64,000 nt of DNA from Cerioporus squamosus (Eukaryota; Basidiomycota; Agaricomycetes; Polyporales; Polyporaceae): contig JABYQS010000073.1 of NCBI GenBank assembly GCA_022592435.1, positions 115,521 through 179,520 of the forward strand, given 5' to 3'. The notes beneath the pieces are model-generated. The model was given only the letters and a program-made list of their open reading frames with translations, searched no databases and was not told where the DNA came from. Every line of letters starts with the position of its first letter. Position 1 is the first letter of the stretch. Shown here piece after piece: positions 37,001-50,370 of this stretch. A program made the position numbers and the translations under genes.

Positions 37001-38095
37001 GGTGGTGCGAGGAGTGAGTGAAGAGCGAGTGACGGTGGTAGCTGAGTGGGTAGGACTTGAAGAAGTTCCTTCTGGACTGAGGTTGATCAGGCCGGTATTT
37101 ATGCATCTGAGAATCCGCTGTTACGTCGCAAGCTGAGTCGGAGGCAACCACTGACTTGGATATACGACAGGGCCTGGGAGGGAAGTCATACCCGCGTGAT
37201 CGGCCGCAGTGGTTACTCCACTGCTAAGTGAAACGATGCCGTGATATACGGCTGTCGGGTATGTGATGGGGAGGCCCTACTGAAGGTGGTCGACTCTTCA
37301 CTTCGCCTCCAAGCTACGTCCCTCGGTCCCAGACAGCTTGTCGAGCCTACGTCGTACTCCAACGAAGCTCCTGGCTTCCTTGACGGCCTCCAGCCACAAT
37401 TGCGCATGTGCTACAGTCGGCGACACGGGCTATGTACTTGCACCTCGACCTCTGTGCGTTCGTATACCGGATTCCCGGGGCACGGTCGTACACTGTGCCA
37501 TCGTGGAGTGGTTTGGACAGCATTGCTGGACTCCACTGCGCTTGACAGCCTTTTAGATCGCAGGCCGTCAGCTGAACGGCCGGGGCTACTCGACTGCATC
37601 GGTTTGCCTCGAACGTTGTCGCCGCTGAACCTGTGGACAGTCATGAGTCGTTAGGCGTGGAAACGACAACCGCAGGGCTCACTGTGAATTAGACCAGCCA
37701 CAGCTCTCGCCAGGCCTACGACTGATGTAAAGCTCACCAAACACTCTTTCACGTACCACGATGCAGGAAACTAATAGTGACTCCACTCATGGCGTCGCAG
37801 CCTTGACATACGTGATGTCGGATACATAGCGGCCGTTGCGACCCACGACGTATTAATGCGGTTTGATATGGAGGATCATTGCCAATGGAATGTGTCACAG
37901 CACACAGTCGGGCCATGGTCTGTGTCCTGGAACGAGTGAGCATATGGCGTGGAGAGGCAACGGTAGAGCGAGGAGAGATGCCGGGGTCGTGAGAACCACT
38001 TCCCCGACCAGCCCGGGCTGCACGAGCGACCGGAACTGCCAGGCTCTTCTCCGTCGTACCAGTCACTCCCTGCACACCGCCCTTTCGCTACTTTC
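37001..38095. other. Intergenic region without a confident gene
   Basis: The promoter of the secreted protein, then about 900 bases with frames on both strands (37241-37654 plus is the longest) that match nothing I know. No repeat or RNA gene is seen. Confidence 0.4.
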
Positions 38096-38793
38096 CCAGT
38101 GCAACAATGCAGCGACCGAAATTGACTGGAGCGGAGGCTTTGTCGTTGTTGAAGAATGGACCAAGGACCCAGGAGAGGGATACACAGACGTGAGTACCCT
38201 GAAATGCGCCCGCTTTCCTTGTCGGTCAGGTCACGCATACAGCCACCTTTTAGCGTTCAAGAGCTGGACACGCTTGTCGAGGCCAGCAGGGTTCGCGTGA
38301 TTAGACGGTGGGATCGAGTTTGAGCTCTAACTATTCTATTAGGCGGAGGCCGACCCCAATACGACGGCATCATCCCTGCTCAAGGATGTGTTCGGCGAAG
38401 AGCCCGTAGTACTACCTGCGGCGACCTCCCGCAGTGGCACGGTGGTAAGTTTGAAAGGATGTCTGCACACCATCTTGCTGACAACCCCGGTTTGTATCGT
38501 CTGCTCAGCCTGCGTTGAACTTGAAGCCCCCGCATCCCATTATCAAGCAAACTCTGCAGGGCACTGCCGACCCGGCCTCGTTTGCGTGCGCATCGGAAGC
38601 CAAAGGGAAGTGGACGGGCCTTGCGCGAGTGGTGGACACAGGGCTATCAGGGCTACAGACATACGCCAACATGGAAAGCAAGCTCCTCAAACAGGTCGAC
38701 TTGGCGACTAGACTGCTCGAGTTGCCCAGCGATGTCATGGCAGACGACATGCGGGCGAAGTATGTTGCCTTCGTGCGCTTTGCGACCCAATAA
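38096..38793 (+). CDS. Hypothetical protein (C-terminal exons)
   Basis: Three exons appear spliceable in one frame: one with ATEIDWSGGFVVVEEWTKDP up to GEGYTD (38108-38188); AEADPNTTASSLLKDVFGEE ending RSGTV (after an intron ending near 38342); and, after a gtaagt intron (about 38444-38509), PALNLKPPHPIIKQTLQGTA through AFVRFATQ, stop 38791-38793. The last exon is mainly helical (MESKLLKQVDLATRLLELPS). I recognise no family and cannot place the start. It converges on the tyrosine recombinase-like gene 210 bases away, so an association with a mobile element is possible but unproven. Confidence 0.4.
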
Positions 38794-39002
38794 TCATTAC
38801 CAGCAGGACATCGTGATCGAGATACATATGACAAATGCAGGACACGAGTAGCAGGCAGTGAATTGTACATTGAGACAGGAAATACAGCATGAAACGACTC
38901 ACGGTAACATGACAAACATACAGTGAGATGAGAAACACAGCATGAGACATGGGGACAGAGAGCAAATGAGCGATGCGAAAGGGAGCGTGAGTACACGAAG
39001 CT

Positions 39003-41793
39003 TTAACGGAAGAGCATGTTCACAGTTGAGCGCATGGTCAACAGTGCGGTGTTGCTTTGCAATGTTGCGCCCTCCGGGTGGCCCACGGCGGGAGTTGGTG
39101 GCGGGCAAGGGAGGAAGGGGGCGTACTCCTCGGGGGAGTGCACAACTTGGAGATGTCGATTCCGATGCCACAGGCTCCGGAAGACGTGTTCGCGCTTCTC
39201 CTGGGGAAGCCTGTCGTCATCTTGGCAGAGGGGACAAACGGCTGCTCGTTTGGAGGGATCGACAAAGTGGACAAGCTCGCTGTAAATTGGCTAGTCAGTT
39301 CGTTGAAGCATATACATAACCATCGTGACGCCGGGTGGACGTACTGTAGCAGACTGCCTCGCGCTTCACGCAATTCGTCCGCAGGGTCTGCGTCTGCTGG
39401 ATCACCTGGGGCATCGCATTGAAAGATGTCCTCCGCGTCGGCACGAGAAACTCCCTTGTCATTCTTTGCAAGGGTGCGGATGACCTGAATGATGTCGCGG
39501 TCTTCTCGCGCTTCTGCCAGACGCCGATCGAGGTCCTCTAGGGTGAGTGGCTTGGTGTTCGCGCGCAGACCACTGATCTGTTCCTCGCGGTAGGCGGCCC
39601 GCATGGAAGCTAGTTCCTTCTTGCACCGGAGCTGAAGTCTCCCGTAGAGCGCAAGTGAGCTCTGCTCCTCACCGTCCGCGGTGAATGTGTTCAAGTAGTC
39701 TATCTCCGCTGGTAGGAGTGAGTTCTGTTGGTCCCATTGCGGTTCAAGGTCAGCGGCACTGCATGCTGTCTGTGAGGGGGAAGGAGACAAACCTTGACTA
39801 CGAGAAGCTCATCGCTGTCAAGGTCAGGGATTTCGGCACCACTGGCAATGTACTCGCGCAAGAGGTCACGCTGCTGATGCAGAAGACGCAACTCTGGCGA
39901 CCGCACCAGGGCTTCCTCGAGCGACAGAGGGAGGATGTCCCGAGAATCGATTTCCTTTCTGCGATGACGTGGTTAAGTATGATGTCGCTGGCATGCATAA
40001 AACACGACTGTCTCACCGGAAGAGTCTTGGCGCATCAAACTCTGAACATCCCATGATGGTGGTCTTCTCGTTGGAGGCGATGGACGAGACAACATCAGTC
40101 TGGGTGATGGCGGAAGAATAATACTTGTGAAGTGTGTTGCTTGTTGCCTTGTGGTTCATAATCCCGCGTGCGAGTATCTCCCCTAGGACAATATTATGCA
40201 AACTTGCAGCACTGCGGCGTATGATGTATGGCTTCTTGGCGACATCTGCGTGTGACAATATCAGTGCATGCTCGATTCCCTCAAAATGTATCACAGTGAC
40301 ACACCTAAAAAACCGGCGAGCTCACATATCCTTTGAAAGAAAGCACGGAATGCCGCATATGTCATGGCTGCGTTGGTGTCGATGCCATGTCCACCTGCTG
40401 TAGCCGCGACAAACACTGGTTGCTGCAAGACTTCTGGGCGGAAGCGAATGACGACCTCGTCACCGGCCAAGAGGGAGGCAAGGTCTTTGTGATCGGCGAG
40501 CACATCTCCACGCCGGAGGGCAATGGCGATGATAGTCAATCCGGGATCTGCAATCATGTGCTCTTTCTCTTGTGTCGGACCTAGGCGGAAGCATGTGCTG
40601 GAAATACTCAGTAAGCATGCCTGGCGATCGGTGCATCCTAGCCTCTAGGACTCACTACCACGGATTGAAGTCATGCCCGCCTTTCCAAGCAACGACTTTG
40701 AACTGGACGATGAACTCGTATGGTTTATTTGTCCGAATGATTGTGATGTCCTGAAGGAATGATCAGATTAGATGATAGTGCTGAACCTCATGCCACTGAG
40801 ACGCACCGCCCATTTCACAAACCATTCTGGATATGAGACTGTCGCAATGAATGATCCTGGACGACCTGCGATGTACATCATGCACGTCCACAGGAAGATG
40901 TGCTGCAGCGTCTGTGGAACATGATGTGGGCATCGGGGATGTACTAGTACTAGCGGCCCGTGGGATGAATTGACGCACATTATCCATGCAGCGGTGTAAG
41001 ATACTGCTGTTGTCAGCAGGAAAATGAGGTCTGTCATGCCGATGTACACCTTGGGACTCTTGTCAGTGGGGAGTTTGTGCAAGACGGCAAGATACTTTGC
41101 ATGCTGTCAATGGGTCAGCTAGCGGAACTACGGAGCGACCGCTTGCAGGCAATGCTGACCGTCTGCAGATCCTTGATCCAGACTTGTTGTCGAATCAAGT
41201 CGGTCTTCAAGGCTGGTGAGAACTCCTTTGCCTGAGTGAGGCGGTCGACGATTGAGCTCACTGGTCTAAATCATGTCAGAAAAGCTTACCAAGCCAAGTA
41301 TGTCAAATGTGACGGTGCGTAGAGAGTTGTACGACATTTTCAACTTCTCGCCTTTGTGGAGCCGCCCTTGGGAAACCTCCACAGCAAAGCTGAGAAAGTC
41401 TTGAAGGCGTTCTGAGGTGCGGATGAGTGGATGGGAATGAGATGACAGGGAAGAGAGGACGTTACTGAAGAGCTCCTCCTCGCAAAACTCGTCATCCTTG
41501 AATTTCTTCCATCGCTTCTCATGCATCTCTATCCAGCGTACCAAAACTTGTGCCCGCCTCTTTTTCGTGGTTTTGGCGAAGGCGATGAAGTCTTCGGCCC
41601 CCTCGCGAACAGATGCAGCGTACTCTTTGGCCTCGTCATTCATCAACACAGTGTCCCATGCCCGGTCCTGTCCGCGGCGTTGCCTAGAGCGTCCCAGAGT
41701 GAGATCTTGAGGGACAGGCTGAGCAGTGTCGGGAGGCATTGTGGATGAAGCCAGGTCGAGCACGGACGAGTGATAGCACGGAAGAGAGGGCAC
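39003..41793 (-). CDS. Tyrosine recombinase-like protein (DUF3435/FluG, captain-like)
   Basis: The N-terminal exon (from 41793; ATG 41739 is an alternative) has a basic helical region (FAKTTKKRRAQVLVRWIEMH, EKRWKKFKDDEF). Later exons follow the layout of fungal tyrosine recombinases: YIGMTDLIFLLTTAVSY; HIFLWTCMMYIAGRPGSFIA with a box-I Arg; ITIIRTNKPYEFIVQFKVVA; MIADPGLTIIAIALRRGDVL; VVIRFRPEVLQQPVFVAATA; and KKPYIIRRSAASLHNIVLGE leading to IMNHKATSNTLHKYYSSAIT. The Arg, second Arg (in YxxR), His and Tyr can form the catalytic set. Downstream come coiled helices (LSLEEALVRSPELRLLHQQR; LEDLDRRLAEAREDRDIIQV) and a possible C2H2-type finger (CPLC, then WHRNRHLQVVH), ending LTMRSTVNMLFR (39003-39005). 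The finger needs one unresolved junction near 39215. Similar layouts mark DUF3435 Starship captains and FluG-like proteins. Mobility here is inference. Confidence 0.7.
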
Positions 41794-41985
41794 AATGACC
41801 CGGAAGCGCCCTACTGGTTCAAACCCAATGCAGATGCGAATATGCGCAGTTCAATGCCCACCTTGTATATGGAGCTCATTATGTATGACATATAATGCAA
41901 GTGTCTGTGTATTGTGGGAATGTTCTTACAGTTACAAGAAAGCGTTCAAGAACAGTGATATGGTACAAGTGGACTCGAGTGAATA

Positions 41986-43923
41986 TCATGCCTGCTCCGT
42001 CCCCTTCCCCTTGTTGTCTACCTTTTTCTTTGCGCCGGCGGACGCCTTTGGTGCCTTCTCGCTGTCAGCCTTGGGAGGCCGTCCACGCTTCTTAGGGAGA
42101 GGCTGGGGCAGCGCAGGAGTGGCGGCTGGGAGTACAGTGGTCGAGGGCCCTGCAAGAGGATTAGTGACATTGCTTGGGATGCTGACGGAGGCCGCTGCTG
42201 AGTTGTACGTCGACGTGCCTGCTGCATAGAAATGGAAGCCCCTGTCAGTACACGTGTGATGAACCAAGGCGGGTAGTAGACGAACCTTGCCAGGGAGCTT
42301 GCGAGCGTGCGACACGTTCGCGCACCTCATCTGCGCTCATGCGACCATTGAACATGCCCTCCATTTGCTCAAGTCCAGGGCGAAGCGCTTGGTGGATCTC
42401 CTCCAAGTACTGCTGGATGTCGGCTTCAGAGAGAAGCGCACGGTCGTTGTTCTTGAGAACATTGAAGTGCATCTCCAGGAATCGCATCACGGCGTCAGCA
42501 CGTGAGAGGCGGACCTCGATCAGCTTTGCGCCGGTGTTGAGGCCATTGAAGAAGATGTCTCGAGCGGGCGCAGAGCTGAGCTGCTGAGGAGTACCATAGC
42601 ATGTCCCAGTGAGAGCGCTGATTTTGACGGCAGAGTCGGAGGTGAGCCGGAAGAGGTCGCCGCCAGTGGCAGAGCAAGGCTTGGGCGCTGCTGTGGCCGT
42701 TGCTACGCCTTTGCTGCTGCTGCCCAAGTCCGGCGAGGGCGTCTCCACCAGGGTGATCTCGGAAGTGTTGTTGGCGGACAGAGATGGAAAGTCAAGTGGA
42801 GTACTAGTGGAGCTGGGTGCAAACGCGCCAGAGCCAGAGCCAGAGGGAGGAGTGCTGAGAGAGGCGTAGAGCGGAGTATTGACATCCAGCTGCGGAAGAG
42901 CGGGTGAGGCGCTGGGAGAGATCATGTGGAGTGCTTCAGTGCTGGGCAAGCCTGAGGACAAAGCCGACAGCGGCTGAGGGGCGTAGAGCGGCTGATCAAG
43001 CGTGGGCGGGGTGAACATGCGCGGTGGTGGCGGCGATGGTGGAGAGGGCGCAGGCACCGTCGGTGGTGCAGAGACAACAGGCGTCTGTGCTGCGACCTCG
43101 GGAGGTTTAGCAGCAGACGCCTGAGGAGGTCGAGCAGACAGCCCGGCGTTGGAGGAAGGCGGAGCAGGAGGCGTCACTTTGGAGAGTAGGGAGTCCAGCA
43201 CGTTAGGGTTGAGCTTGATGGCCTCAGCAAGGAGCGCCAAATAGGCGTCGTGGCCTCCAGTGGTGTTGCCTCCGGTGGCGTTGAGAGCGCTGCCTGCGGG
43301 GTCCACCGAGGTGTTCGACGACACGCCAGCGCACGTGCCAAGCGCGCGGGGAGGAGAGTTGACTCTTGCACGGTTTGTGGGGCGTTCGACCGGCGAGTTC
43401 TCGCGTTCGACCGGGCGGGGGCCTTGAGGCGGCTGGATGGTAGTAGGATCAGAAGCGACATGGGTCAATGCACGGCCGCAGACGTACGCTGTGCTTGCGC
43501 TTGAGGTGGTCCGGGGCCAGCTGGGATGGGGGCTGGTGGGAAGCTTCCGGGCTGCATATATGCGGGGTGGGGTAAGTGAGACGTTAGTGCGCGGCAAAGA
43601 CTGAAGCATTGCTTACCTGTGCACGGCTTGCTGATGTTGAGCGGGGTGCGGCGGAGGGCCCATGGATTGCGGCAGGTGCGCATACATGCTGCTGTGAATG
43701 ATCAGCATACGTGCACAGGAGGGAATGGACACTACATTACTTACCTGAAGTTGTCTCGGCCTGGAATCGGCGGCGGACGCATGTCACGGGGAGGAGGAGC
43801 GTCTTGCAGAGCTCTGATGGTGGGCCACGGAGTATGCGAGGCGCCAACAGTGGGCGGCCGCACCATGCGGGACGGCGGCCTGGGTGGCATCTCATGCGCA
43901 CGCCTGAGGCGGAAGTCGGCCAT
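41986..43923 (-). CDS. Proline-rich protein with C-terminal AT-hook
   Basis: The start at 43923 gives MADFRLRRAHEMPPRPPSRM and more proline/arginine-rich sequence. Short exons follow (SMYAHLPQSMGPPPHPAQHQ; HPAYMQPGSFPPAPIPAGPG), then a long exon with PVERENSPVERPTNRARVNS, DAYLALLAEAIKLNPNVLDS, very proline-rich linkers and serine clusters. The best conserved-looking part is IFFNGLNTGAKLIEVRLSRA, DAVMRFLEMHFNVLKNNDRA and LSEADIQQYLEEIHQALRPG (42545-42360), a helical region. The tail has PLPKKRGRPPKADSEK, a GRP-core AT-hook for minor-groove DNA binding, and a lysine-rich end (stop 41986-41988). The junction near 43440-43490 does not close in frame with the gtacgt donor I favour. I know no function; a nuclear regulator is suggested by the AT-hook. 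The recombinase gene starts 192 bases downstream on the same strand. Confidence 0.62.
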
Positions 43924-44031
43924 GGGTGGAGAGTGGGTGGATGGGGGGAAGAAGAGGGCAGGTTGAGGGCGGGCAGGCTTTATGGATCTGTGGAAGCGCT
44001 CGGTGAGGGCGATGACGACGACAGACGAGGA

Positions 44032-44053
44032 GCGGGAGAGAGAGAGAGAGAGC
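44032..44053 (+). repeat. GA-rich microsatellite
   Basis: A gagagagaga run upstream of the proline-rich gene. On the minus strand it is a TC tract, common in fungal promoters. Confidence 0.7.
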
Positions 44054-44055
44054 GG

Positions 44056-44332
44056 GACGATGTGCGCGAGGTCGCTGGGACGCGGCGCGCGAAGATGCAC
44101 GTGAGCGCGGTGTGGTACCGGATTTGGACAGGTGCGCGCCGCGCCGAATTCGGAAGCACGCTGCACACGCCCCATACATATGTATGGTCGTACGACGTAG
44201 AAAAATGTGAAAACATGATTGACGATGTGCGCGAGGTCGCTGGGACGCGACACGCAAAGAGGCACGTGAGCGCGGTGTGGTACCGGATTGGGACGGGTGC
44301 GCGTCTGGTACACCGCGCCGGTTTGGGAAGCA
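44056..44332 (+). repeat. Diverged tandem duplication, about 165-bp period
   Basis: Two copies starting gacgatgtgcgcgaggtcgc lie at 44056-44159 and 44221-44332. Both contain cacgtgagcgcggtgtggta and ccggattNggac, and end near cgcgccg-nnt--ggaagcac. The second has an 8-base insertion. Identity over the first 83 bases is high, with about ten substitutions. The intervening 60 bases contain catacatatgtatg, a short palindrome. It sits in the upstream region of the proline-rich gene. Confidence 0.82.
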
Positions 44333-44508
44333 CATCGCGTCCGCGGCGACGTGGATGGATGGCGCGACGGGGAAGTGACGTGAAGGTGCAACTTACCTTG
44401 TGGTGTGGCAGCACGACGGCTGACGGACACCGGCCATCTCGGCACACTGGGATGCGGGCGCGCGGGGAGCGAACAACTCGAGGGTGTGGATGGTTCCCTC
44501 CGGGGACA

Positions 44509-44803
44509 GAAAGTCGAGGACAGGGGGGAAAAGGCGAGGGCGGGAGCGGCTGCCTGAGAGGGAATAAAGGCGATAAAAGTCGAGGCCGGGGTGGTTCCTG
44601 CGGGGCAAAAGCCGGGCGAAAGTCGAGGCCGGGATGGTTCCTGCGGGCAAGAAAGTCGAGGCCGGGGAAAGTCGAGGCCGGGGAAAGTCGAGGCCGGGGA
44701 AAGTCGAGGACGGGCGAAAGTCACGGAGAGCGGGGTCCCTGCGGGAGCGAGAAAGTCGAGGACGGGATGGATCCCTGCGGGAGCAAGAAAGTCGAGGATG
44801 GGC
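44509..44803 (+). repeat. G-rich minisatellite, AAAGTCGAGGCCGGGG units
   Basis: About nine copies of AAAGTCGAGG plus a G-rich filler, and one diverged copy; three are perfect 16-base tandems between 44644 and 44700. A longer unit adds tggttcctgcggg or ccctgcgggag between copies. The array is purine-rich on the plus strand. Reading frames that run through it are repeat artefacts. Confidence 0.85.
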
Positions 44804-44831
44804 GCACGCCGCCCTCCGGGCAAGATGGTCC

Positions 44832-44881
44832 CCTAAGTTCCCACCCCCTCGCCCTGGCGGGCGAGGGGGTGGGAACTTAGG
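44832..44881. repeat. Perfect 23-bp inverted repeat with a 4-base loop
   Basis: The left arm (44832-44854) starts CCTAAGTTCCCACCCCCTCG; the right arm (44859-44881) is its exact complement; the loop is TGGC. The arm is C-rich on one strand and G-rich on the other. It lies between the minisatellite and a tRNA-like 3' end. No mismatch is seen over 23 pairs. Confidence 0.92.
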
Positions 44882-44915
44882 ACGGAGATTGCAGGTTCGA
44901 CCCCTGCGGTGGTCA
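44882..44915 (+). pseudogene. tRNA-like 3' fragment (T arm and acceptor strand)
   Basis: GCAGG-TTCGACC-CCTGC (44891-44907) forms a perfect T arm with a B box GGTTCGACCCC, followed by seven bases GGTGGTC and A, the layout of an acceptor 3' strand plus discriminator. A matching 5' strand (GACCACC) and A box are not found upstream; instead the perfect hairpin abuts it. No T4 terminator follows closely. It looks like the 3' part of a tRNA or tRNA-derived element. Confidence 0.55.
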
Positions 44916-45538
44916 CGGGATAAATCCTCTTATGTCTTTGCCCCTCTCGTGTACACCAGACAAGCGTGTCTCTCTTTTGAATCTTCGTGCAGGAGAACTT
45001 GCAAGTACTGTACTGTAGCTGAAGTGATGAGAGAGGCCAGCGCGAATGTCCGATATGTACGTAACAGTACGTACACCGCCATATAGCATAGGCGCTCATG
45101 AGCTTCAAGGCACCCAGAAAGCAGTACCTCCCGACCTGCTATGTATAGTATTCTGCATGTATACTCTCGTGTGCTTTGTGGTGGGATCTCAGTTCTCTGG
45201 GATGCAGTAGCTATATGTACATTTCATTTTTGATTCGACCTCATAACCCGCAGTCATAGTCCGTCGCTCCTCCCCGTGAATCTATGCAGGACTATGCTAT
45301 TTCAGATATTGAAAGTCGACCAGTCGTGAAACGGAAACGATGGTATAGCTTGCGTGAACGTGACGGACGGGTGCCGTAGGTCCCCGGAAGGCGTGACGAA
45401 GTAGGAAGGCTGCGACGGGCGCTGAAACAAACAGGGGAGTAGTGTAGGAGAGCGTCCATCGTCCGTGAACAGGAAAGAAAGCAAGGCAGAAAGCGGAGCG
45501 GACTCGACAAGCAAGAGGTACGTTGAGGACGGGGTCGA
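44916..45538. other. Intergenic spacer
   Basis: The sequence between the tRNA-like fragment and the UGP1 stop. It contains gtacgtaacagtacgtac (45058-45075), a small inverted repeat. No gene is seen. Confidence 0.4.
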
Positions 45539-47484
<1,946 letters not shown>

Positions 47485-47649
47485 GGCTCTGGCGGAAGCT
47501 TGAGGCTGAGGACAAGACGGAAAGAATGGAACGCGGAGTACTCACGGCTGGTTTATGTGGACGGGTTTTGTGGTGGTGGTCGAGATGAGAGAAGGGAGGA
47601 GCGGAGTAGAGAGGGAGCGGACTGGGGGAGCTCGTGGACGGTGATGACG

Positions 47650-47657
47650 TTTATATA
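47650..47657 (-). promoter_or_regulatory. TATA box of ugp1
   Basis: TATATAAA on the minus strand, 166 bases upstream of the ATG. After removal of the leader intron the transcript leader would be of ordinary length. Confidence 0.65.
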
Positions 47658-50370
47658 CGTCGAGGGTGATGTCCGAAACGGGCGAGAGGGCGTATATCGA
47701 TGCGAAGTGCTTGGAGGGGCTGGACGGAACAGAGCGCGAGTCTCTGCTGGGAGAATCGTCTCGTGCTGGGGACGCCTCTTCCCGGATAGGCTCGCAGATC
47801 GATCGCCGGTGCTGCTCGCGCATCGTCCCCAACGTGCCATGGCTGCCCGTGCTCCGACTCGGGCCCCCCGCCGCCCGCGCCTCCGACTCTCCTCCCCCCA
47901 GCGACAGCCGGCCAATCGCAGACGAGCTCTCCGCCTCCGCCTCCGCCTCCGCCCACATCCCCCGCCCCCGCTCCGCCGCGCAGCCCGACCAACGTGCGTG
48001 CATCTGCCCCGGCGTGTGCCTTCGACTTCGAGTGATCAGCGCGCCGTCTTCCGTGCAGTCCGCCGAGATCCCTCCGTAACAGCGAGCAGCAGAGATAAAG
48101 CAGCAGCGCAGCACAGGAACCGAGCGACCCGGCCTGTGTCCGCCACCTTATGTACTCGTCCTCTCGCCAGGCCAGTCCGCCCACGTCAGTTTCCGTGCCC
48201 GCCGAATATATCGGGGCCCCTGCTTCGAACATGTTGCCTCAGATCACGATCCGGACTCTAGGCCCCTTGATGCACTCCGGCCCTTTTTGGCTTCCTCGTC
48301 CTGCCCACCACTTTGTCGGTCTTCTTTCCCCTTACATATCGACCCCATGCGTCCCTTCCTCCCAGGTCGTCCAAGCCTTTCTCTTGCCAGCGACGCTCCT
48401 CCTGGTCTTCCCCGCCCTCACCGACGGCAACGCTACTATCTATGCACGCAAGGCGCTTTCAAGGTGCATGCGTCGAACATCCATCATGATGTTGCTCGTC
48501 GCAACGCATGCATATGCTTCTCACTCCACGTTGGCCCTCTTTTTTTTTTTTTAAGATCTAGCTCTTGTATCCCGCTCGTACGTAGTACAGGGCGGCTTGT
48601 GATCTACTCAGCTCTTCTATCCACTGTGGCAGGCGAGTGGTCTCAGCCAGTGTTGCCGACATCTAAGGGCTCCGTGCGCGCCGACACAGCGGCGCAGCAA
48701 TCGCGCATCGGAGGACCAGCAGGTCCTCGCGGGTCACATTATTTCGGCGCGTCCCGAAGGTGAACGCACTCTCATTCGCGGTGAGGAACGAGACGAGACG
48801 ATTCCACGTTGGCCCTCAAGCTAGCTCGCGCAGTCGTGCGCGCGCATGCTGCTCGGCCGGACGTCTTCGGGTCGCTTCCACTTCCCGGTCCCGTGGCGTA
48901 CCCGAGGCACGTATGCATGCATCATGCCCTCTCGCCGCCCCAAACCTACCCCTCGTTTCCCTGGGTTCATCGGCGATTCAGGACCGTCCACCGACTGTTG
49001 AACTTTCAACCATGCTTCTCAATCCTACGTGGACTTTCCAAGAGCAATCCCAAGGTCTTGCGATGCTTGCAGTTGCGTGGTCTGCAGACCGGCCGCGCCC
49101 TCATACAATCCTGAAGTAAGTTTGCGTTCTTCCTCCTGACCCTGACCCTCACGTCAGTGCTATGCTATGTGCGGTTTGCGCGGCGCGCCGAAGCTATCAA
49201 GGTTGCGTCCGAGGACCCTGACAGTGATGGATGTCTGCTGCAAGTCTGCTGTGCACTCTGCTACCGGTACGTTTTATGCGCCCGAACCATTGACTGTTCC
49301 CAGTGTCCCCGTACGATCCTTCGCTGCCAAACGTATCCTGCTTACCGGCAACCCATTTGTCAGAGTGCACTCTGGAATGGATAGGTAGGTAAGCTTTGCA
49401 ATCCATTGTAATATTGATGAGTGCCCCTCGTAAGAGCATGCGCATGCCCTTGCGTGCTCTAGCCTTTGTCATTGGGAGTCTACATGTGCGCCTCTACGAG
49501 CGTTCGTGTCAGTTCTTTGCAGGAACACCGAGCCAGGATCAGGACCCACAGGCACGACCCGTCGAAGCCTGCCATGCCTGCAACATGACCGACAGGCAGC
49601 ACGATCCACCCCTCTGTTCTTCCGACTCCCGAGCTCAATCTCCGGTCGAAGTCGAAGCATGCGGATGCCATTGTGCTGTCTCGGTGCGTATTTGCGCACG
49701 CTCGAGAGACTGTGGATGAGTGATATCGCCATGCAGAGACCTATCATAGGATTCTTCCTGCAGCCGCATACCGGGAAGAGCGAATGTACCCGGGACGATA
49801 ACACAGGCACTAACACCGAGTTGACCGCGCCTGTCAACTTCCCCCTCGAGTCGGAAACAGGCCGCGACATCGCACGTATGGCGGTTGCTTCCCTGGATCT
49901 GTTGGTTCCTCATTGTGGAGTGGCGTACACCCGCCGCAACAACTCTGTCGCAGCCAGACGCTACGCTACACCATGGCGAGTATGAAGTTTGGGCCAGAAA
50001 GGTGGCAATCGTAACCACCGAGGACCTCGGATCGCAGCCGTCGGAACTTATAGCCTGCGTGCGATATGTGCCTACTATGTACAGTAGCATCTGTTCCTGT
50101 TTACGAATACTACACGCGAAGCGAATGAGATACTGTTTTCTTGTACAAAGCGTCGGACGTTCGCAAGACGTCCGCTGCAGCTTGCACGAGAAGGCCACAA
50201 CAAACTTGCGTGGTTCGGGCGCCGGTCCGACCTGCCGGAGGTTCAAGTTGAAGTTGTTGCATCTTGTGCTTGTCTCCCGTAGGCAGACGATTTGCGGGCC
50301 TATTATCTTGTGCGGCCGCAAGCTTGACCTTCATCAGACTACAACGGTCGTACGTGACGCACCCACGCTA
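47658..50370. other. Long intergenic region without a confident gene
   Basis: The ugp1 upstream region and about 2.5 kb more. It is very CT/GC-rich near 47860-47960 and has a 15-T run at 48540-48554. Many overlapping short frames on both strands, none with recognisable conservation. No tRNA or transposon signature is seen. Confidence 0.4.

Noticed and set aside
43711..44880. Long open frames on both strands across the repeat array (up to 389 codons)
   Set aside because: They are produced by GC-rich tandem repeats without internal stops; composition and repeat periodicity explain them.
48760..49119. 119-codon plus-strand frame in the ugp1 upstream gap
   Set aside because: Overlaps other frames of similar length and shows no conserved segment.
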